Shown: positions 49,151 through 58,862 of the stretch, in pieces
Position numbering within the stretch: position 1 is the first letter of the stretch
Layout: the number at the start of each line of letters is the position of its first letter
Assembly (NCBI RefSeq): GCF_037975445.1
Contig: NZ_CP150254.1
Span: 5,330,001-5,394,000, forward strand
Length of the DNA stretch: 64,000 bases
Reading direction: 5' to 3'
Source of the DNA: Peribacillus sp. FSL P2-0133
Lineage (GTDB): Bacteria; Bacillota; Bacilli; Bacillales; DSM-1321
Position numbers and translations under genes: made by a program
The notes under the pieces: generated by a model
What the model was told of the DNA's origin: nothing
Seen by the model: the letters and a program-made list of their open reading frames with translations, nothing else
Databases searched by the model: none

Positions 49151-51535
49151 TCAATTACGGAGCGGTTTACCTTTAACAAGCATGTGCTGCATCCTTGCCT
49201 GGGATTTCGGAGTCGAAATCAGTTTTAGGAATGCCTGTTTTTCTAGGTTCAAGATATACTGTTCATCTACTTCCGTGCCAAATGGGAGTTTTCCTCCTGC
49301 CAGGACGTATGCAAGCTCTTTGGCTATGACAAGGTCATGATCTGATAAGAATCCTGAAAGGCGCATGGATTCCGCCCCTAATAGAAGTGTGGCATAGCCA
49401 GTTTCACCTACGACAGGGATCTTTGTGCGGGCTGGAGCGGTATAACCTTGTTCATGCATGGAAAGTACCGCCTGTTTCGCATCATATAGCTGATGATCCG
49501 CATTCACGCTTATTCCATCAGCTGAATTAAGGAAATTATTCTCTCTCGCTTCCTCGGCTGAGGTCGAAACTTTTGCCATGGCGACCATTTCAAATACTTG
49601 GTTAACCACTTTCTGTAAGTCGAAGTCAACGCCCTTCGGCATATTCTTCAACGTCTTCACATAAAGTTCTTTAGTCCCGCCGCCGCCTGGGATTAAACCT
49701 ACGCCAGCTTCCACTAATCCCATATACGTTTCAGTCGTTGCCTGGATGCGGGCTGCCGGAAGTGACACTTCAGCACCCCCGCCAAGTGTCATATTAAACG
49801 GGGCAACCACTACGGGAACTGCACTGTACTTAATTTTAAGCATCGCCTTTTGGAATTGGCTGATGACCATATCGAGTTCAAAAATATTGTCATCCTGCGC
49901 TTCCATCAGCATCATTGCAATATTAGCGCCTACACAGAAATTCTTTCCTTGGTTTCCGATGACCAGGCCTTTAAAATTCGCTTCCGCTTCGTCGACCGCC
50001 GCATTGATCATTTGTATGATATCCAGACCGATTGCATTATTCGGTGAAGTGAATTCAAGAAGAGCCACTCCATCGCCGATATCCATCAAGCTTGCACCAC
50101 TGTTTTTCTTGATTACGCCTTTTTGCTTCTTGATCGCTTTAAGATTGATCACTTTAGGATTTTCGACAAGTTCTTTATATTCACCATCATCATAATAGTG
50201 AACAATGCCATTTTCTTCTTTATAGAAAGAAGTGATTCCTTTAGCGAGCATATCCTTCACCCATTGCGGAACGGTGATGCCTTCCGCTTCCATTCGGGCT
50301 ACCGATTTTTCTATCCCTATCGCATCCCAGGTTTCAAAGGGACCTGTGGACCATCCGAAGCCCCATTTCATCGCTTGATCGATCGCCACGATGTCATCCG
50401 CGATGTCCCCAAGCAGCTGGGCAGAATACACAAGCGCCGGATTCAGAACATTCCAAAGTAATTGGCCGGCACGGTCTTCGCTATAAACAAGCGCTTTCAT
50501 TTTATTTTCCAAGCCCTTGGCCTGTTTAGCCATTTCGATGGAAGGCGTTTTTAATCTTTTTCGTGCATCATATTCAAGGGTTTCGGGATTCAGTTCAAGG
50601 ATTTCCTTGCCTTTTTTCAAGAAAAAACCTTGGCCTGACTTGCTTCCAAGCCACCCATTCTTAAGCATTTCATTCATGAAATAAGGTATTTTGAAAACTT
50701 CTTTTTCTTCTCCATCCACCTGGTCATATACGTTTCTGGCAACATGTGCAAAGGTATCCAATCCAACTACATCAAGTGTCCGGAAAGTAGCACTAGTTGC
50801 TCTTCCAATCAACGGACCTGTAACCGAATCGACCTCACCAACACTGTATCCGCCTTTTTGCATTTCCCGCAAAGTGACCAATAAACCATAAGTTCCAATG
50901 CGGTTTGCGATGAAGTTAGGGGTATCCTTTGCTTCGACGACACCTTTTCCCAGTACATCTTCGCCGAATCGTTTCATGAATTCGAGCACTTCTGGTGAAG
51001 TTGCTTTAGTAGGGATGATTTCCAACAATTTAAGATAACGCGGCGGATTGAAGAAGTGGGTTCCCAGGAAGTGCTTTTGAAAATCCTCCGAACGGCCTTC
51101 TGCCATCGCTTCGATTGAGATTCCGGATGTATTCGATGAAACGATGCTTCCCGGTTTACGATGCTGATCAACCTGGGCAAACACACTTTGCTTAACCTCA
51201 AGCTTCTCAACGACCACTTCGATGATCCAATCGACATCCTTTAAACGACTTATATCATCTTCCAGGTTTCCCGCCTCGATCAACGCAATGTTTCCCTTAG
51301 CCGAAAGCGGAGCTGGTTTCTGTTTTAAAAGTTTCGTAATCGCAGTTTGGCTGATGCGGTTACGCACTTGTTTATTATCTAATGTAAGTCCCTTTTTCTT
51401 TTCATCCTCAGTGAGTTCACGAGGTACAATATCCAATAATAAAGTCGGAATGCCGATGTTAGCAAGGTGTGCAGCAATCCCTGATCCCATAACTCCTGAC
51501 CCTAGAACAGCAGCCTTTCGTATTTGTCGAACCAA
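49151..51535 (-). CDS. fadN: 3-hydroxyacyl-CoA dehydrogenase / enoyl-CoA hydratase FadN
   Basis: 794 residues. N-terminal NAD-binding domain with AVLGSGVMGSGIAAHLANIG at about 7-26 and HFFNPPRYLKLLEI near 157; C-terminal crotonase-like part near 490-790 with LGGGAEVSLPAA and GVGLIPGGGGTKEL. It covers the two middle steps of beta-oxidation. Start is TTG 51535 with AAGGGGGATA; the longer open frame would run back through the FadR box. First gene of the operon. Confidence 0.94.
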   Translation of the reverse strand: MVRQIRKAAVLGSGVMGSGIAAHLANIGIPTLLLDIVPRELTEDEKKKGLTLDNKQVRNRISQTAITKLLKQKPAPLSAKGNIALIEAGNLEDDISRLKDVDWIIEVVVEKLEVKQSVFAQVDQHRKPGSIVSSNTSGISIEAMAEGRSEDFQKHFLGTHFFNPPRYLKLLEIIPTKATSPEVLEFMKRFGEDVLGKGVVEAKDTPNFIANRIGTYGLLVTLREMQKGGYSVGEVDSVTGPLIGRATSATFRTLDVVGLDTFAHVARNVYDQVDGEEKEVFKIPYFMNEMLKNGWLGSKSGQGFFLKKGKEILELNPETLEYDARKRLKTPSIEMAKQAKGLENKMKALVYSEDRAGQLLWNVLNPALVYSAQLLGDIADDIVAIDQAMKWGFGWSTGPFETWDAIGIEKSVARMEAEGITVPQWVKDMLAKGITSFYKEENGIVHYYDDGEYKELVENPKVINLKAIKKQKGVIKKNSGASLMDIGDGVALLEFTSPNNAIGLDIIQMINAAVDEAEANFKGLVIGNQGKNFCVGANIAMMLMEAQDDNIFELDMVISQFQKAMLKIKYSAVPVVVAPFNMTLGGGAEVSLPAARIQATTETYMGLVEAGVGLIPGGGGTKELYVKTLKNMPKGVDFDLQKVVNQVFEMVAMAKVSTSAEEARENNFLNSADGISVNADHQLYDAKQAVLSMHEQGYTAPARTKIPVVGETGYATLLLGAESMRLSGFLSDHDLVIAKELAYVLAGGKLPFGTEVDEQYILNLEKQAFLKLISTPKSQARMQHMLVKGKPLRN

Positions 51536-51561
51536 GTTTATATCCCCCTTACGCAATTTAT

Positions 51562-51579
51562 TGAATGAATGCTCATTCA
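51562..51579. promoter_or_regulatory. FadR-type operator of fadNAE
   Basis: TGAATGA and TCATTCA are perfect 7-base arms around ATGC, matching the B. subtilis FadR (TetR-family) consensus. It sits 27 bases upstream of the fadN start. Long-chain acyl-CoA would relieve repression (known for B. subtilis). Confidence 0.88.
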
Positions 51580-51746
51580 TTTTTAATTTAAAAAAATTTT
51601 GAATATTTTTTCTTATTACTAATATAGAATATATTTGGAAATTCCGCAATGATTAAACAGGAAAAAAAATATTTTTTTCTCCGGGTTCTTTAGGTTATTT
51701 CTCCTCCGTTCAGTAAAAAATAACTGGGCAGGAGGTGACCTATATA

Positions 51747-51878
51747 ATGAAGCGTAAAGATAATCCTTCTAAAGCAGCCGTAAGCGCAGCAAGCGTTAAA
51801 GGCAATGCCGGACCTGGCGCCGAACGTCAACATGGAATCAATAAAGTGAACAGCCAGAACAATCAGTTCAAAAGATAA
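51747..51878 (+). CDS. yuzL: YuzL-family small protein
   Basis: 43 residues, with GGAGGTGACC 6-7 bases before the ATG. The sequence starts MKRKDNPSKAAVSAASVKGN and continues with GPGAERQHG and a polar Asn/Gln-rich tail. It is basic and hydrophilic with no membrane segment. It matches the short YuzL family found between fadN and fadM in Bacillus. Function unknown; its composition recalls small spore proteins. Confidence 0.78.
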   Translation: MKRKDNPSKAAVSAASVKGNAGPGAERQHGINKVNSQNNQFKR

Positions 51879-51927
51879 TCCTTCTTAATTTGAGCAGCCG
51901 TCCCTTCTCCGGGGCGGCTCTCGCTTC

Positions 51928-52845
51928 CTATTTCTTGAATAGGCCTTTTAAAACGAAAGCAATATTGGCAGGTCTCTCCGCAAGGCGGCGCATGAAATAT
52001 CCATACCAATCCGTACCATATGGAACATACACCCTTACCTTATATCCTTCTTTAGCAAGTTCAAGCTGCTTTTCAGTGCGGATGCCATATAACATTTGAA
52101 ATTCAAAACGATCCAGGGGAATTCCCTGATCTTTGACCAAGTCCCTCGTATAATCAATGATTTTATCATCATGTGTGGCAACGGCTGTGTAATGGCCATT
52201 TTGCATATGCTTCTTGATGATTTTCTTGAAATTCTCATCCACATCTTTTTTCTCGGGAAAGGCCACTTCCCTCGGTTCTTTATAAGCTCCTTTAACAAGT
52301 CTTAGATTCGGCTGGTATGCATCCAGTTCCTCAATATCCTTCTCAGTCCGATACAGATAAGCTTGGATGACAGTCCCCAATTCATTATATTCAGACATAA
52401 GGTTTTTGAATACATCCAAAGTCGGCTGACAGCGAGGAAAATCTTCCATATCAAGCGTCACGAAAACACGATGGGCCTTAGCTTCATCTAAGATCCTCCG
52501 CATGTTATTCATTACGGCTCGTTCGGACACATCCAGGCCCATTGAGGTCAGCTTCAGGGATAACTGTGAATCCAGTTCATTTGTGCCGATCATGCGGATC
52601 GCTTCGATGCACTCATCTGCCATCTTCCTTGCTTCTTGTTCATCTTCAATGAATTCACCTAAATAATCAATGGTGACAGCAAGCCCTTTCCGGTTAAGAT
52701 CTACAATTACTTCACATGCCATATCCAAGGATTCCCCTGCCACGAAACGAGATGCCCCAAACCGCAGCCCGTATTTTTTCGCTGCCTTTGTCATGCCTTT
52801 ATTCTTTGATAAAAAAAGGAATAGATTTTTCAAAACTCTTTCCAT
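51928..52845 (-). CDS. fadM: Proline dehydrogenase (FadM/YusM)
   Basis: 305 residues with the FAD-dependent proline oxidase barrel. Conserved strands VTIDYLGEF near 62, VTLDMEDF near 132, LRLVKGAYKEP near 185 and the C-terminal YGTDWYGYFMRRLAERPAN near 275-293 are present. It oxidises proline to pyrroline-5-carboxylate at the membrane. GGAGGGG lies 7 bases before ATG 52845. Its B. subtilis counterpart lies beside the fad genes as well. Convergent with yuzL. Confidence 0.9.
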   Translation of the reverse strand: MERVLKNLFLFLSKNKGMTKAAKKYGLRFGASRFVAGESLDMACEVIVDLNRKGLAVTIDYLGEFIEDEQEARKMADECIEAIRMIGTNELDSQLSLKLTSMGLDVSERAVMNNMRRILDEAKAHRVFVTLDMEDFPRCQPTLDVFKNLMSEYNELGTVIQAYLYRTEKDIEELDAYQPNLRLVKGAYKEPREVAFPEKKDVDENFKKIIKKHMQNGHYTAVATHDDKIIDYTRDLVKDQGIPLDRFEFQMLYGIRTEKQLELAKEGYKVRVYVPYGTDWYGYFMRRLAERPANIAFVLKGLFKK

Positions 52846-52994
52846 CTGCATTCCCCTCCAAATCATTTTGGAAAATAGATGCACAAGATTATTTTACCAT
52901 TTAATTCATTTTTCAGATATTTAGAATCAAGAATAAAAAAAATTCATGAAGGGAAAATTAAGCTCGTTTAAAGAACACTTAAGGAGGTAGAATG

Positions 52995-53273
52995 ATGGAA
53001 CAGCAAAATTCGTTTAACAGCCTACAGCAGTCCACCGGCTTTATGAAACAGCCGCCGGAAATGGTTTCGGTGAAAGATAGCTTATACTTAACGGATATGC
53101 TTGCATGGAATCTTAATGCGGTTAAAAAAGCACATTTTTTTGCCACTCAATGCAAGGACCCGCAAATCATTGATGCGTTAAATCGGTGCGGACTCATGCA
53201 TCAACGCCATTACGATACCATTTTGAAACATTTGAACCCGGATCAAAACCAGGTTCAACAACAATACCAGTAA
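52995..53273 (+). CDS. CotF-like spore coat protein, first of two
   Basis: 92 residues, Gln/Asn-rich, with a helical CotF-type segment (SVKDSLYLTDMLAWNLNAVKKAHF near 24-47). The second of two adjacent ATGs has the better spacing to AAGGAGG. The next, related coat gene starts 13 bases after the stop, so this is an operon. It corresponds in place to the B. subtilis yusN region. Coat location is inferred from the family. Confidence 0.72.
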   Translation: MEQQNSFNSLQQSTGFMKQPPEMVSVKDSLYLTDMLAWNLNAVKKAHFFATQCKDPQIIDALNRCGLMHQRHYDTILKHLNPDQNQVQQQYQ

Positions 53274-53286
53274 AGGAGGGTTCTTG

Positions 53287-53622
53287 ATGCCCAATGAAAA
53301 CAAAGTCCAAAACCCTGAATCTCCCGTGGCAAAGACACCGCAAATGAATGACAGGGATTTTATAAATGATATGCTCACAACTGAAAAGTACTTTTGTAAC
53401 TCCCTTTCCGTTGCCCTGCATGAAATGAGTAACCAAGCATTATTCCAAGACATTTTCTCCGTTTCCAAAGAAAATCAGGAAATGCAGCGAGAACTCTATA
53501 ACCTTATGTTCGAAAAAGGCTGGTATAGTTTAGAAAAGGCGCAAGCAACCAGCTTAGGCCAATCGTATCAACAATTTTCCGGTTATAAAAATCAATTTCC
53601 ATCTGGAACGAACATTCAATAA
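53287..53622 (+). CDS. CotF-like spore coat protein, second of two
   Basis: 111 residues with a CotF domain: DRDFINDMLTTEKYFCNSLS near 21-40 and LYNLMFEKGWYSLEKAQA near 78-95. A helical pair as in ferritin-like coat proteins. ATG 53287 has GGAGGG 6 bases before it. It shares the terminator at 53674 with rodA. Confidence 0.8.
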   Translation: MPNENKVQNPESPVAKTPQMNDRDFINDMLTTEKYFCNSLSVALHEMSNQALFQDIFSVSKENQEMQRELYNLMFEKGWYSLEKAQATSLGQSYQQFSGYKNQFPSGTNIQ

Positions 53623-53673
53623 GCAAACATTCAGGGGGGTGGATTCTGCTCCTTTTGTTTTTGTGCTACAAGT

Positions 53674-53706
53674 AAAGCCGGCCCATGGGGGGCCGGCTTT
53701 ATTTTT
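53674..53706. terminator. Bidirectional terminator coat operon / rodA
   Basis: AAAGCCGGCC and GGCCGGCTTT, a 10-bp GC-rich stem, with TATTTTT to the right. Confidence 0.88.
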
Positions 53707-54877
53707 AGATATCCGTTGAAAACATATACTTCTTATAGTGATACCGAATGCTGAATATTAAGCCCATGGCCATCATGTTCCCCATTAGCGAGCTTCCTCC
53801 ATAACTGACAAATGGAAGCGGAATCCCCGTAATCGGCAAAAGGCCTACAGTCATGCCGATATTTTGAAAAACGTGGAACGTCAACATGCTTATAACGCCA
53901 ACACAGATATATGTATAGAAGTTATTTTTCGTGTCCATTCCCGTTTTTGTTATATGGTAAATCAATAGGAAAAACAAGGAAATAATGATGCTTGATCCGA
54001 TGAAGCCGAATTCTTCACCGATGATGCTGAAAATGAAATCCGAATGACTCTCAGGCAAATACACTTCCCTCGAACCGATTCCCTTGCCCGTTGTCTGACC
54101 GGAGCCGATGGCCAGTAAGGATCTGGTTAAGTGATATCCTTCGGAGCTGGCATAATTATATGGATCCAGCCAGGAATAGATACGGCCGAATTGATAGGAT
54201 TTTACCCCTAGGTATTTTTCCAGGATTTCCGGCTTCCAAAGTACAAAGTACAGGACAGTGGAAGCGACGACAATTCCTCCCGAAACGATCGGCAGCAGGA
54301 TCTTCCATGTTACCCCTGATATGAAAATCATTCCGAGCATGATTGACATGATAACAAGCGAGGTACCCAAATCCGGCTGTTGCATGATTAACAATAAGGG
54401 CGCACCGGTCACAAGACCGATTTTAATAAGCAGCCAGATATCCGTTTGAATCGTTTTCAGCGTGTTTTTGAGATGATGGTTCGATATGACATTGGCTAGA
54501 GCCAAAATCAGGAAAACCTTCATGAATTCCGATGGCTGAATCGAACCGATTCCCGGAATGACGAACCAGCTTCTTGCACCATTAATATTAGGTACGATGC
54601 TACTTGGCATAATGATCAGCAAAAATAGCAAAAATAATCCGAAGCCATAGGCATACCAAGAGATTTTTTTCAGTTGGTCCGAATCCAGTGTGATGAACCC
54701 TAATACGATTCCAATCCCCACTATATACCAAAAAATTTGTTTAATTAAGAAGTTTTCAGCGTACTGTCCAGTCGTTTGGGCACTATAGATTGCTAGGCAA
54801 CTTCCAACGCATAATAACAGCAATATTGTGACCAAAGAAAAATCTATTCGAGATGAAAATTTATTTTGTTCTTCCAT
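53705..54877 (-). CDS. rodA: RodA/FtsW-family peptidoglycan polymerase
   Basis: 390 residues with about ten membrane spans (SEDS family). Signature segments NGARSWFVIPGIGSIQPSEFMK near 99-120 and LPESHSDFIFSIIGEEFGF near 277-295 include the conserved SEDS acidic residue. RodA builds lateral wall glycan together with a class B PBP. FtsW and SpoVE are close relatives, and the SHSDFIF and short loops favour RodA. ATG 54877 has AAGGGAGAG upstream. Stands alone. Confidence 0.85.
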   Translation of the reverse strand: MEEQNKFSSRIDFSLVTILLLLCVGSCLAIYSAQTTGQYAENFLIKQIFWYIVGIGIVLGFITLDSDQLKKISWYAYGFGLFLLFLLIIMPSSIVPNINGARSWFVIPGIGSIQPSEFMKVFLILALANVISNHHLKNTLKTIQTDIWLLIKIGLVTGAPLLLIMQQPDLGTSLVIMSIMLGMIFISGVTWKILLPIVSGGIVVASTVLYFVLWKPEILEKYLGVKSYQFGRIYSWLDPYNYASSEGYHLTRSLLAIGSGQTTGKGIGSREVYLPESHSDFIFSIIGEEFGFIGSSIIISLFFLLIYHITKTGMDTKNNFYTYICVGVISMLTFHVFQNIGMTVGLLPITGIPLPFVSYGGSSLMGNMMAMGLIFSIRYHYKKYMFSTDI

Positions 54878-55024
54878 ACTTAACTCTCCCTTAAAAAGGC
54901 TCCTGCGATACATCTATAAATACACTTATTCATTATACTTTAAACAAATAAAATCACAACTATATCGAAGAATTGTTTACAGGCTTCATGGAGTTATTTC
55001 CAAGAAGCCTGTAGGCAGGGGGAA

Positions 55025-55906
55025 CTATGCATGTGATTCCTTTGATTTTCTCCGTTTCAGCAATCTGCTGACCAATCCATGGCTTGGGGAAAAGAGAAAG
55101 GCCAATCCGAATAATATGGCGGCCGATCCCACCATGCAACCTGATATCGAGGCATCCAAAATGGTGGCTGAATAGTAGCCGATGACGGAACTTAGCAACC
55201 CGACCCCGATACTGACCAATATCATGCGGCTTAAACGGTCTGAGAGCAGATAGGCCGTCGCCGCAGGTATGATGAGCATTCCAACTACTAAAATGGAACC
55301 TACACTATCAAAAGAAGCTACAGTTGTCAGTGAAATGAGGCTCATCAATAAGTAATGAAAGAACAGTACAGGAATTCCCATTGCAGCCGCAAGTGATGGA
55401 TCAAATGACACGAGTTTAAACTGTTTGAAGAAAAGGAAGATCAGTATGAGGTTCAGGATAAAGCAGCTGCCGACAATCCAAACAGCTTTTGGTCCAGCTT
55501 CGATTCCCGCGATTGTCATCGTGTTCCAGGGAGTATAGGCTATTTCTCCATAAAGGACATGTTCCAGGTCAAAATCTATTTGTTGCGTATACAAGCTCAC
55601 GAGTACGATCCCCGTTGCAAAAAGTGAAGTGAATACAATCCCGATCGCTGCGTCAGATTGAACGCCCGACGATTGGAAAAGCTGGATCAAGAATACGGTG
55701 AGCAAACCGAGCGCAGCTGCCCCTATCAGCATTGGAACAGAGTCACGAGTCCCGGTTATTAAAAATGCCAATACGATTCCCGGCAAAACGGAATGACTGA
55801 TGGCATCCCCAATCAACGTCATTTTCCTGACTATCAAAAAGCATCCTAATACACTGCAAGCACTCGCCACCAATGCTCCGACTAAAATAATCCAAAAATC
55901 ATTCAT
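55025..55906 (-). CDS. mntD: Manganese ABC transporter permease MntD
   Basis: 293 residues, eight to nine membrane spans, ABC-3 (metal ion) permease family. SVLGCFLIVRKMTLIGDAISHSVLPG near 17-42 is the conserved loop. Overlaps the end of mntC by 4 bases (ATGA). Basic C-terminal tail (LKRRKSKESHA). Last gene of mntABCD; a hairpin ACAGGCTTC/GAAGCCTGT at 54977-55010 lies downstream without a T run. Confidence 0.9.
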   Translation of the reverse strand: MNDFWIILVGALVASACSVLGCFLIVRKMTLIGDAISHSVLPGIVLAFLITGTRDSVPMLIGAAALGLLTVFLIQLFQSSGVQSDAAIGIVFTSLFATGIVLVSLYTQQIDFDLEHVLYGEIAYTPWNTMTIAGIEAGPKAVWIVGSCFILNLILIFLFFKQFKLVSFDPSLAAAMGIPVLFFHYLLMSLISLTTVASFDSVGSILVVGMLIIPAATAYLLSDRLSRMILVSIGVGLLSSVIGYYSATILDASISGCMVGSAAILFGLAFLFSPSHGLVSRLLKRRKSKESHA

Positions 55907-56826
55907 GATGAGTGGCTCCCTTTCCTTCTATTCTGTTCTAGAGAATATTTCTTTTTCGTCGATACCCTTCTCCATATAGATGAAAGCAGTCCGCGTTTAG
56001 GTGCAAAAAGCATGGAAAAGAAAAACCATACCGTCGCGGATAAGACAATTAACGGTCCTGTTGGCAAATCATTGACCGATGTACTGATCAACGTTCCAGA
56101 CACACCGCTCAACATTCCGAATATACCAGACAGGATGACCATGATATGCAGCCGCTCAGTCCAATACCTCGCAGAAACCGCAGGCGTGATCAGTAAAGAT
56201 GCCATCAATACGACGCCTACAGCCTGGATACCGATCACCACAGCTGCCACGATCAGCATCATGATGAAATAATCCAGAAAAACAACCGGCAATCCCATCC
56301 CCTTAGCAAACCCAGGGTCAAAGGAAAGTAATTTGAACTCTTTAAAAAATACGGTACAAGTGAAAATGAGAATAAAGGAAACCGTCATCATCATATATAC
56401 ATCTGACATGACCATTGACGCCGTCTGCCCAAATAAAAAAGTATCCAATCCACTCTGGTTTCCATACTCACTCTGCTGAATCTGTGTAAGCATGACAATT
56501 CCGAAGCCAAAGAAGGAAGATAAGACGATTCCCAAGGCCGCATCCTGCTTGATCTTACTGTATCTCGTTAGCACACTGATCAAGAAGACAGCCACTAAGC
56601 CAGCCAGGGCAGCACCTATTAGAAAGTAGGAAGTGGATTTCACTCCAGTTAACATAAAGGCGACACAGATACCGGGTAACGCTGCATGTGCGAGCGTGTC
56701 GCCAAGCAAAGACTGCTTTCTGAGGTAGGCAAAGCTGCCGATGACCCCGCTGCTTAATCCGAGGAACATCGTGCCAAGCAATATCCACCTTGTATTTGGA
56801 TCAGTAATAATATCCAGTATGTTCAT
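55903..56826 (-). CDS. mntC: Manganese ABC transporter permease MntC
   Basis: 307 residues, second ABC-3 permease, parallel to MntD (FAYLRKQSLLGDTLAHAALPGIC near 30-52). C-terminal basic tail about 25 residues long. The best ATG is 56826, 6 bases from GAGGTG; in-frame GTG and ATG codons lie just upstream. Follows mntB directly. Confidence 0.9.
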   Translation of the reverse strand: MNILDIITDPNTRWILLGTMFLGLSSGVIGSFAYLRKQSLLGDTLAHAALPGICVAFMLTGVKSTSYFLIGAALAGLVAVFLISVLTRYSKIKQDAALGIVLSSFFGFGIVMLTQIQQSEYGNQSGLDTFLFGQTASMVMSDVYMMMTVSFILIFTCTVFFKEFKLLSFDPGFAKGMGLPVVFLDYFIMMLIVAAVVIGIQAVGVVLMASLLITPAVSARYWTERLHIMVILSGIFGMLSGVSGTLISTSVNDLPTGPLIVLSATVWFFFSMLFAPKRGLLSSIWRRVSTKKKYSLEQNRRKGSHSS

Positions 56827-56836
56827 CATGTACACC

Positions 56837-57592
56837 TCATTTTAATAAAAGGCCGGACTTCGTGTCTGATAGTATCGCTAGGCGGCCTCCATATGTTGCC
56901 TGTAAGTGTTCGGGAATGAATACTTCCTCCGTCGGACCTATTTTCATCACCTTTTTATTCAATAACATCGTCCAGTCGAAATATTCCTTCACAGTGGATA
57001 GATCATGGTGCACAACCAGAACGGTTTTGCCTTTTTCCTTCAATTCCATCAGCAATTGTATGATTGCTTTCTCTGTTGCGGCATCCACCCCTACGAACGG
57101 TTCATCCATAAAATAAATATCCGCTTCCTGTGCCAATGCACGGGCCAGGAATATCCGTTGCTGCTGTCCACCTGATAGCTGGCTGATCTGACGGTTAGCG
57201 TATTCAGCCATCCCCACCTTTTCCAGGCACTCCATCCCCTTCTGCCTTTCGGACTTACCTGGTCGCTTCAGCCATCCGAGATGACCATATCTGCCCATCA
57301 TCACGACATCGAGTGCGTTGGTCGGAAAATCCCAATCCACTGACTCCCGTTGTGGTACATAGCCGATACTCTTCCTCATCGATTTATAAGTAGAACCCTT
57401 TATTGTGATTTGCCCCGATATTTTGGGGATCAATTCGAGTATCCCCTTTATCAATGTGGACTTCCCTGCTCCATTGGGACCAATGATACCGATTAAATTC
57501 CCTTCCGGCACCTCAAATGAGACATCTTCGACAACCGGCTTCTTATGATAAGCAATCGTTAAATTCTCGACCTTCAAAGCTGCTAGATTCAT
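56837..57592 (-). CDS. mntB: Manganese ABC transporter ATPase MntB
   Basis: 251 residues. Walker A GPNGAGKST near 38-46, signature LSGGQQQR near 139, Walker B DIYFMDEPFVGVD near 156. Powers uptake through MntC/MntD. 12 bases after mntA. Confidence 0.94.
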   Translation of the reverse strand: MNLAALKVENLTIAYHKKPVVEDVSFEVPEGNLIGIIGPNGAGKSTLIKGILELIPKISGQITIKGSTYKSMRKSIGYVPQRESVDWDFPTNALDVVMMGRYGHLGWLKRPGKSERQKGMECLEKVGMAEYANRQISQLSGGQQQRIFLARALAQEADIYFMDEPFVGVDAATEKAIIQLLMELKEKGKTVLVVHHDLSTVKEYFDWTMLLNKKVMKIGPTEEVFIPEHLQATYGGRLAILSDTKSGLLLK

Positions 57593-57604
57593 AGTTTCTC
57601 CCCC

Positions 57605-58528
57605 TTATTTCAAAGCACGGACGATTGTGTCGGTATTATGACGGACCATTCCGATATACGTTCCTTCTTCCGTCCCTTTTTCACCCATGGCATCCGAGAA
57701 CAATTCACCGCCGATTTCCACCTTGTGCCCCTGCTTACCTGCTCCTTGAATGACAGCCTCGATGGCCTTCCTTGGTACACTTGACTCAATGAAAATCGCT
57801 TTAATTTTGTTCTCCACAAGATAATTCCGCATGTCCGTCACATCTTTTGATCCATATTCCGATAATGTATTGATCCCTTGGAGACCTCTTACGTCAAGTC
57901 CGTAAGACTGACCGTAGTACCCAAAAGCATCATGTGCCGTAACGAGCACCCGTTGATCTTTTGGTATTTTATTAATTTCGTCTTGAACATATTTATCAAG
58001 TTCCTCCAATTGCAGGACGTACTCTTCATAATTTTCACGAAACTCTGCTTCATGGTCCGGATCATTGGCAATCAATTCTTTCTTAACTGCCTCCGCCGCA
58101 ACGATCCAAAGCTTTACATCGAACCATACGTGGGGATCATGTTCCGTTGCACTCACTTTGCGAAGTTGGTTCTCCTTGAAGTCCTCCGTTACGGCAATCG
58201 TCGGTTTATCCTTGCTCATCATTTCAAATATATCCGTCATTTTCCCTTCAAGGTGCACACCGTTATAAAAAATCATATCAGCCGAATCCAGTTTCTTAAC
58301 ATCACCCTGCGTCGCTTTATATAGATGGGGGTCGACTCCCGGACCCATTAAACTGGTGACCTCGACATGTTTACCGCCGATATTCTCAACCAAATCTCCA
58401 ATCATTCCCGTTGTTGCAACGACATTCAACTTACCATTGCCTTTATCACTTTCGACCGTATCATTGCCGCACCCCGTTAAAATCAGCAATGCAGCAAGCA
58501 CGCTCCCAATAGATTTCAGAAAACCCAT
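57605..58528 (-). CDS. mntA: Manganese-binding lipoprotein MntA
   Basis: 307 residues. Signal peptide with lipobox LTGC (C20). Metal ligands in GVDPHLYKA (His near 68), HDPHVWFD (His near 133), TAHDAFGYY (near 198) and a late acidic residue near 273. Cluster A-I receptors bind Mn or Zn; the MntR-like box upstream favours Mn. GGGAGGG is 7 bases before the ATG. First gene of the operon. Confidence 0.93.
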   Translation of the reverse strand: MGFLKSIGSVLAALLILTGCGNDTVESDKGNGKLNVVATTGMIGDLVENIGGKHVEVTSLMGPGVDPHLYKATQGDVKKLDSADMIFYNGVHLEGKMTDIFEMMSKDKPTIAVTEDFKENQLRKVSATEHDPHVWFDVKLWIVAAEAVKKELIANDPDHEAEFRENYEEYVLQLEELDKYVQDEINKIPKDQRVLVTAHDAFGYYGQSYGLDVRGLQGINTLSEYGSKDVTDMRNYLVENKIKAIFIESSVPRKAIEAVIQGAGKQGHKVEIGGELFSDAMGEKGTEEGTYIGMVRHNTDTIVRALK

Positions 58529-58561
58529 CCATATTCCCTCCCTTTTTCATCTTTCTAAAAT

Positions 58562-58581
58562 AGTTTGCCATACGCAAAATT
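58562..58581 (-). promoter_or_regulatory. MntR-like box upstream of mntA
   Basis: On the minus strand TTTTGCGTATGGCAAACT carries TTTGC/GCAAA arms and fits the MntR operator pattern TTTGC-n5-GCAAA of mnt genes. It lies 34 bases upstream of the ATG. Repression when manganese is plentiful is expected from B. subtilis. Confidence 0.65.
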
Positions 58582-58721
58582 AAGTGTAAATTTTTTACAT
58601 TGTCGTAAAGGCTAAAAAGTTTCCCGCGCACAACTTATTTTATACTATACACAAATATACAAAAAAAGTGAAACTATTTTTTCAAACATTTCAAAAAAGG
58701 ACAATGACTTTTACACACAGC

Positions 58722-58762
58722 AAAAAACTGTCAGGAAGCTCCACTAGGGAGCTTCCTGACAG
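58722..58762 (-). terminator. Strong minus-strand terminator upstream of mntA
   Basis: A perfect 15-bp stem, CTGTCAGGAAGCTCC / GGAGCTTCCTGACAG, with a 5-base loop and six T on the minus strand only. No annotated large gene ends here. It would end the transcript of the 28-codon ORF at 58992-59078 and shield mntA. Confidence 0.85.
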
Positions 58763-58862
58763 TCAGTCATTCCGTACATGAAACTAACGCTGAAGTTATA
58801 TTATATTGTGGGGTCTTAATGGTGAATATAAACTATGGGGGCTATTTCGGGACGGTGTGAAA

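Noticed and set aside
54977-55010. Terminator after mntD
   Set aside because: The ACAGGCTTC/GAAGCCTGT hairpin lacks a T tract on either strand; its role is unclear.
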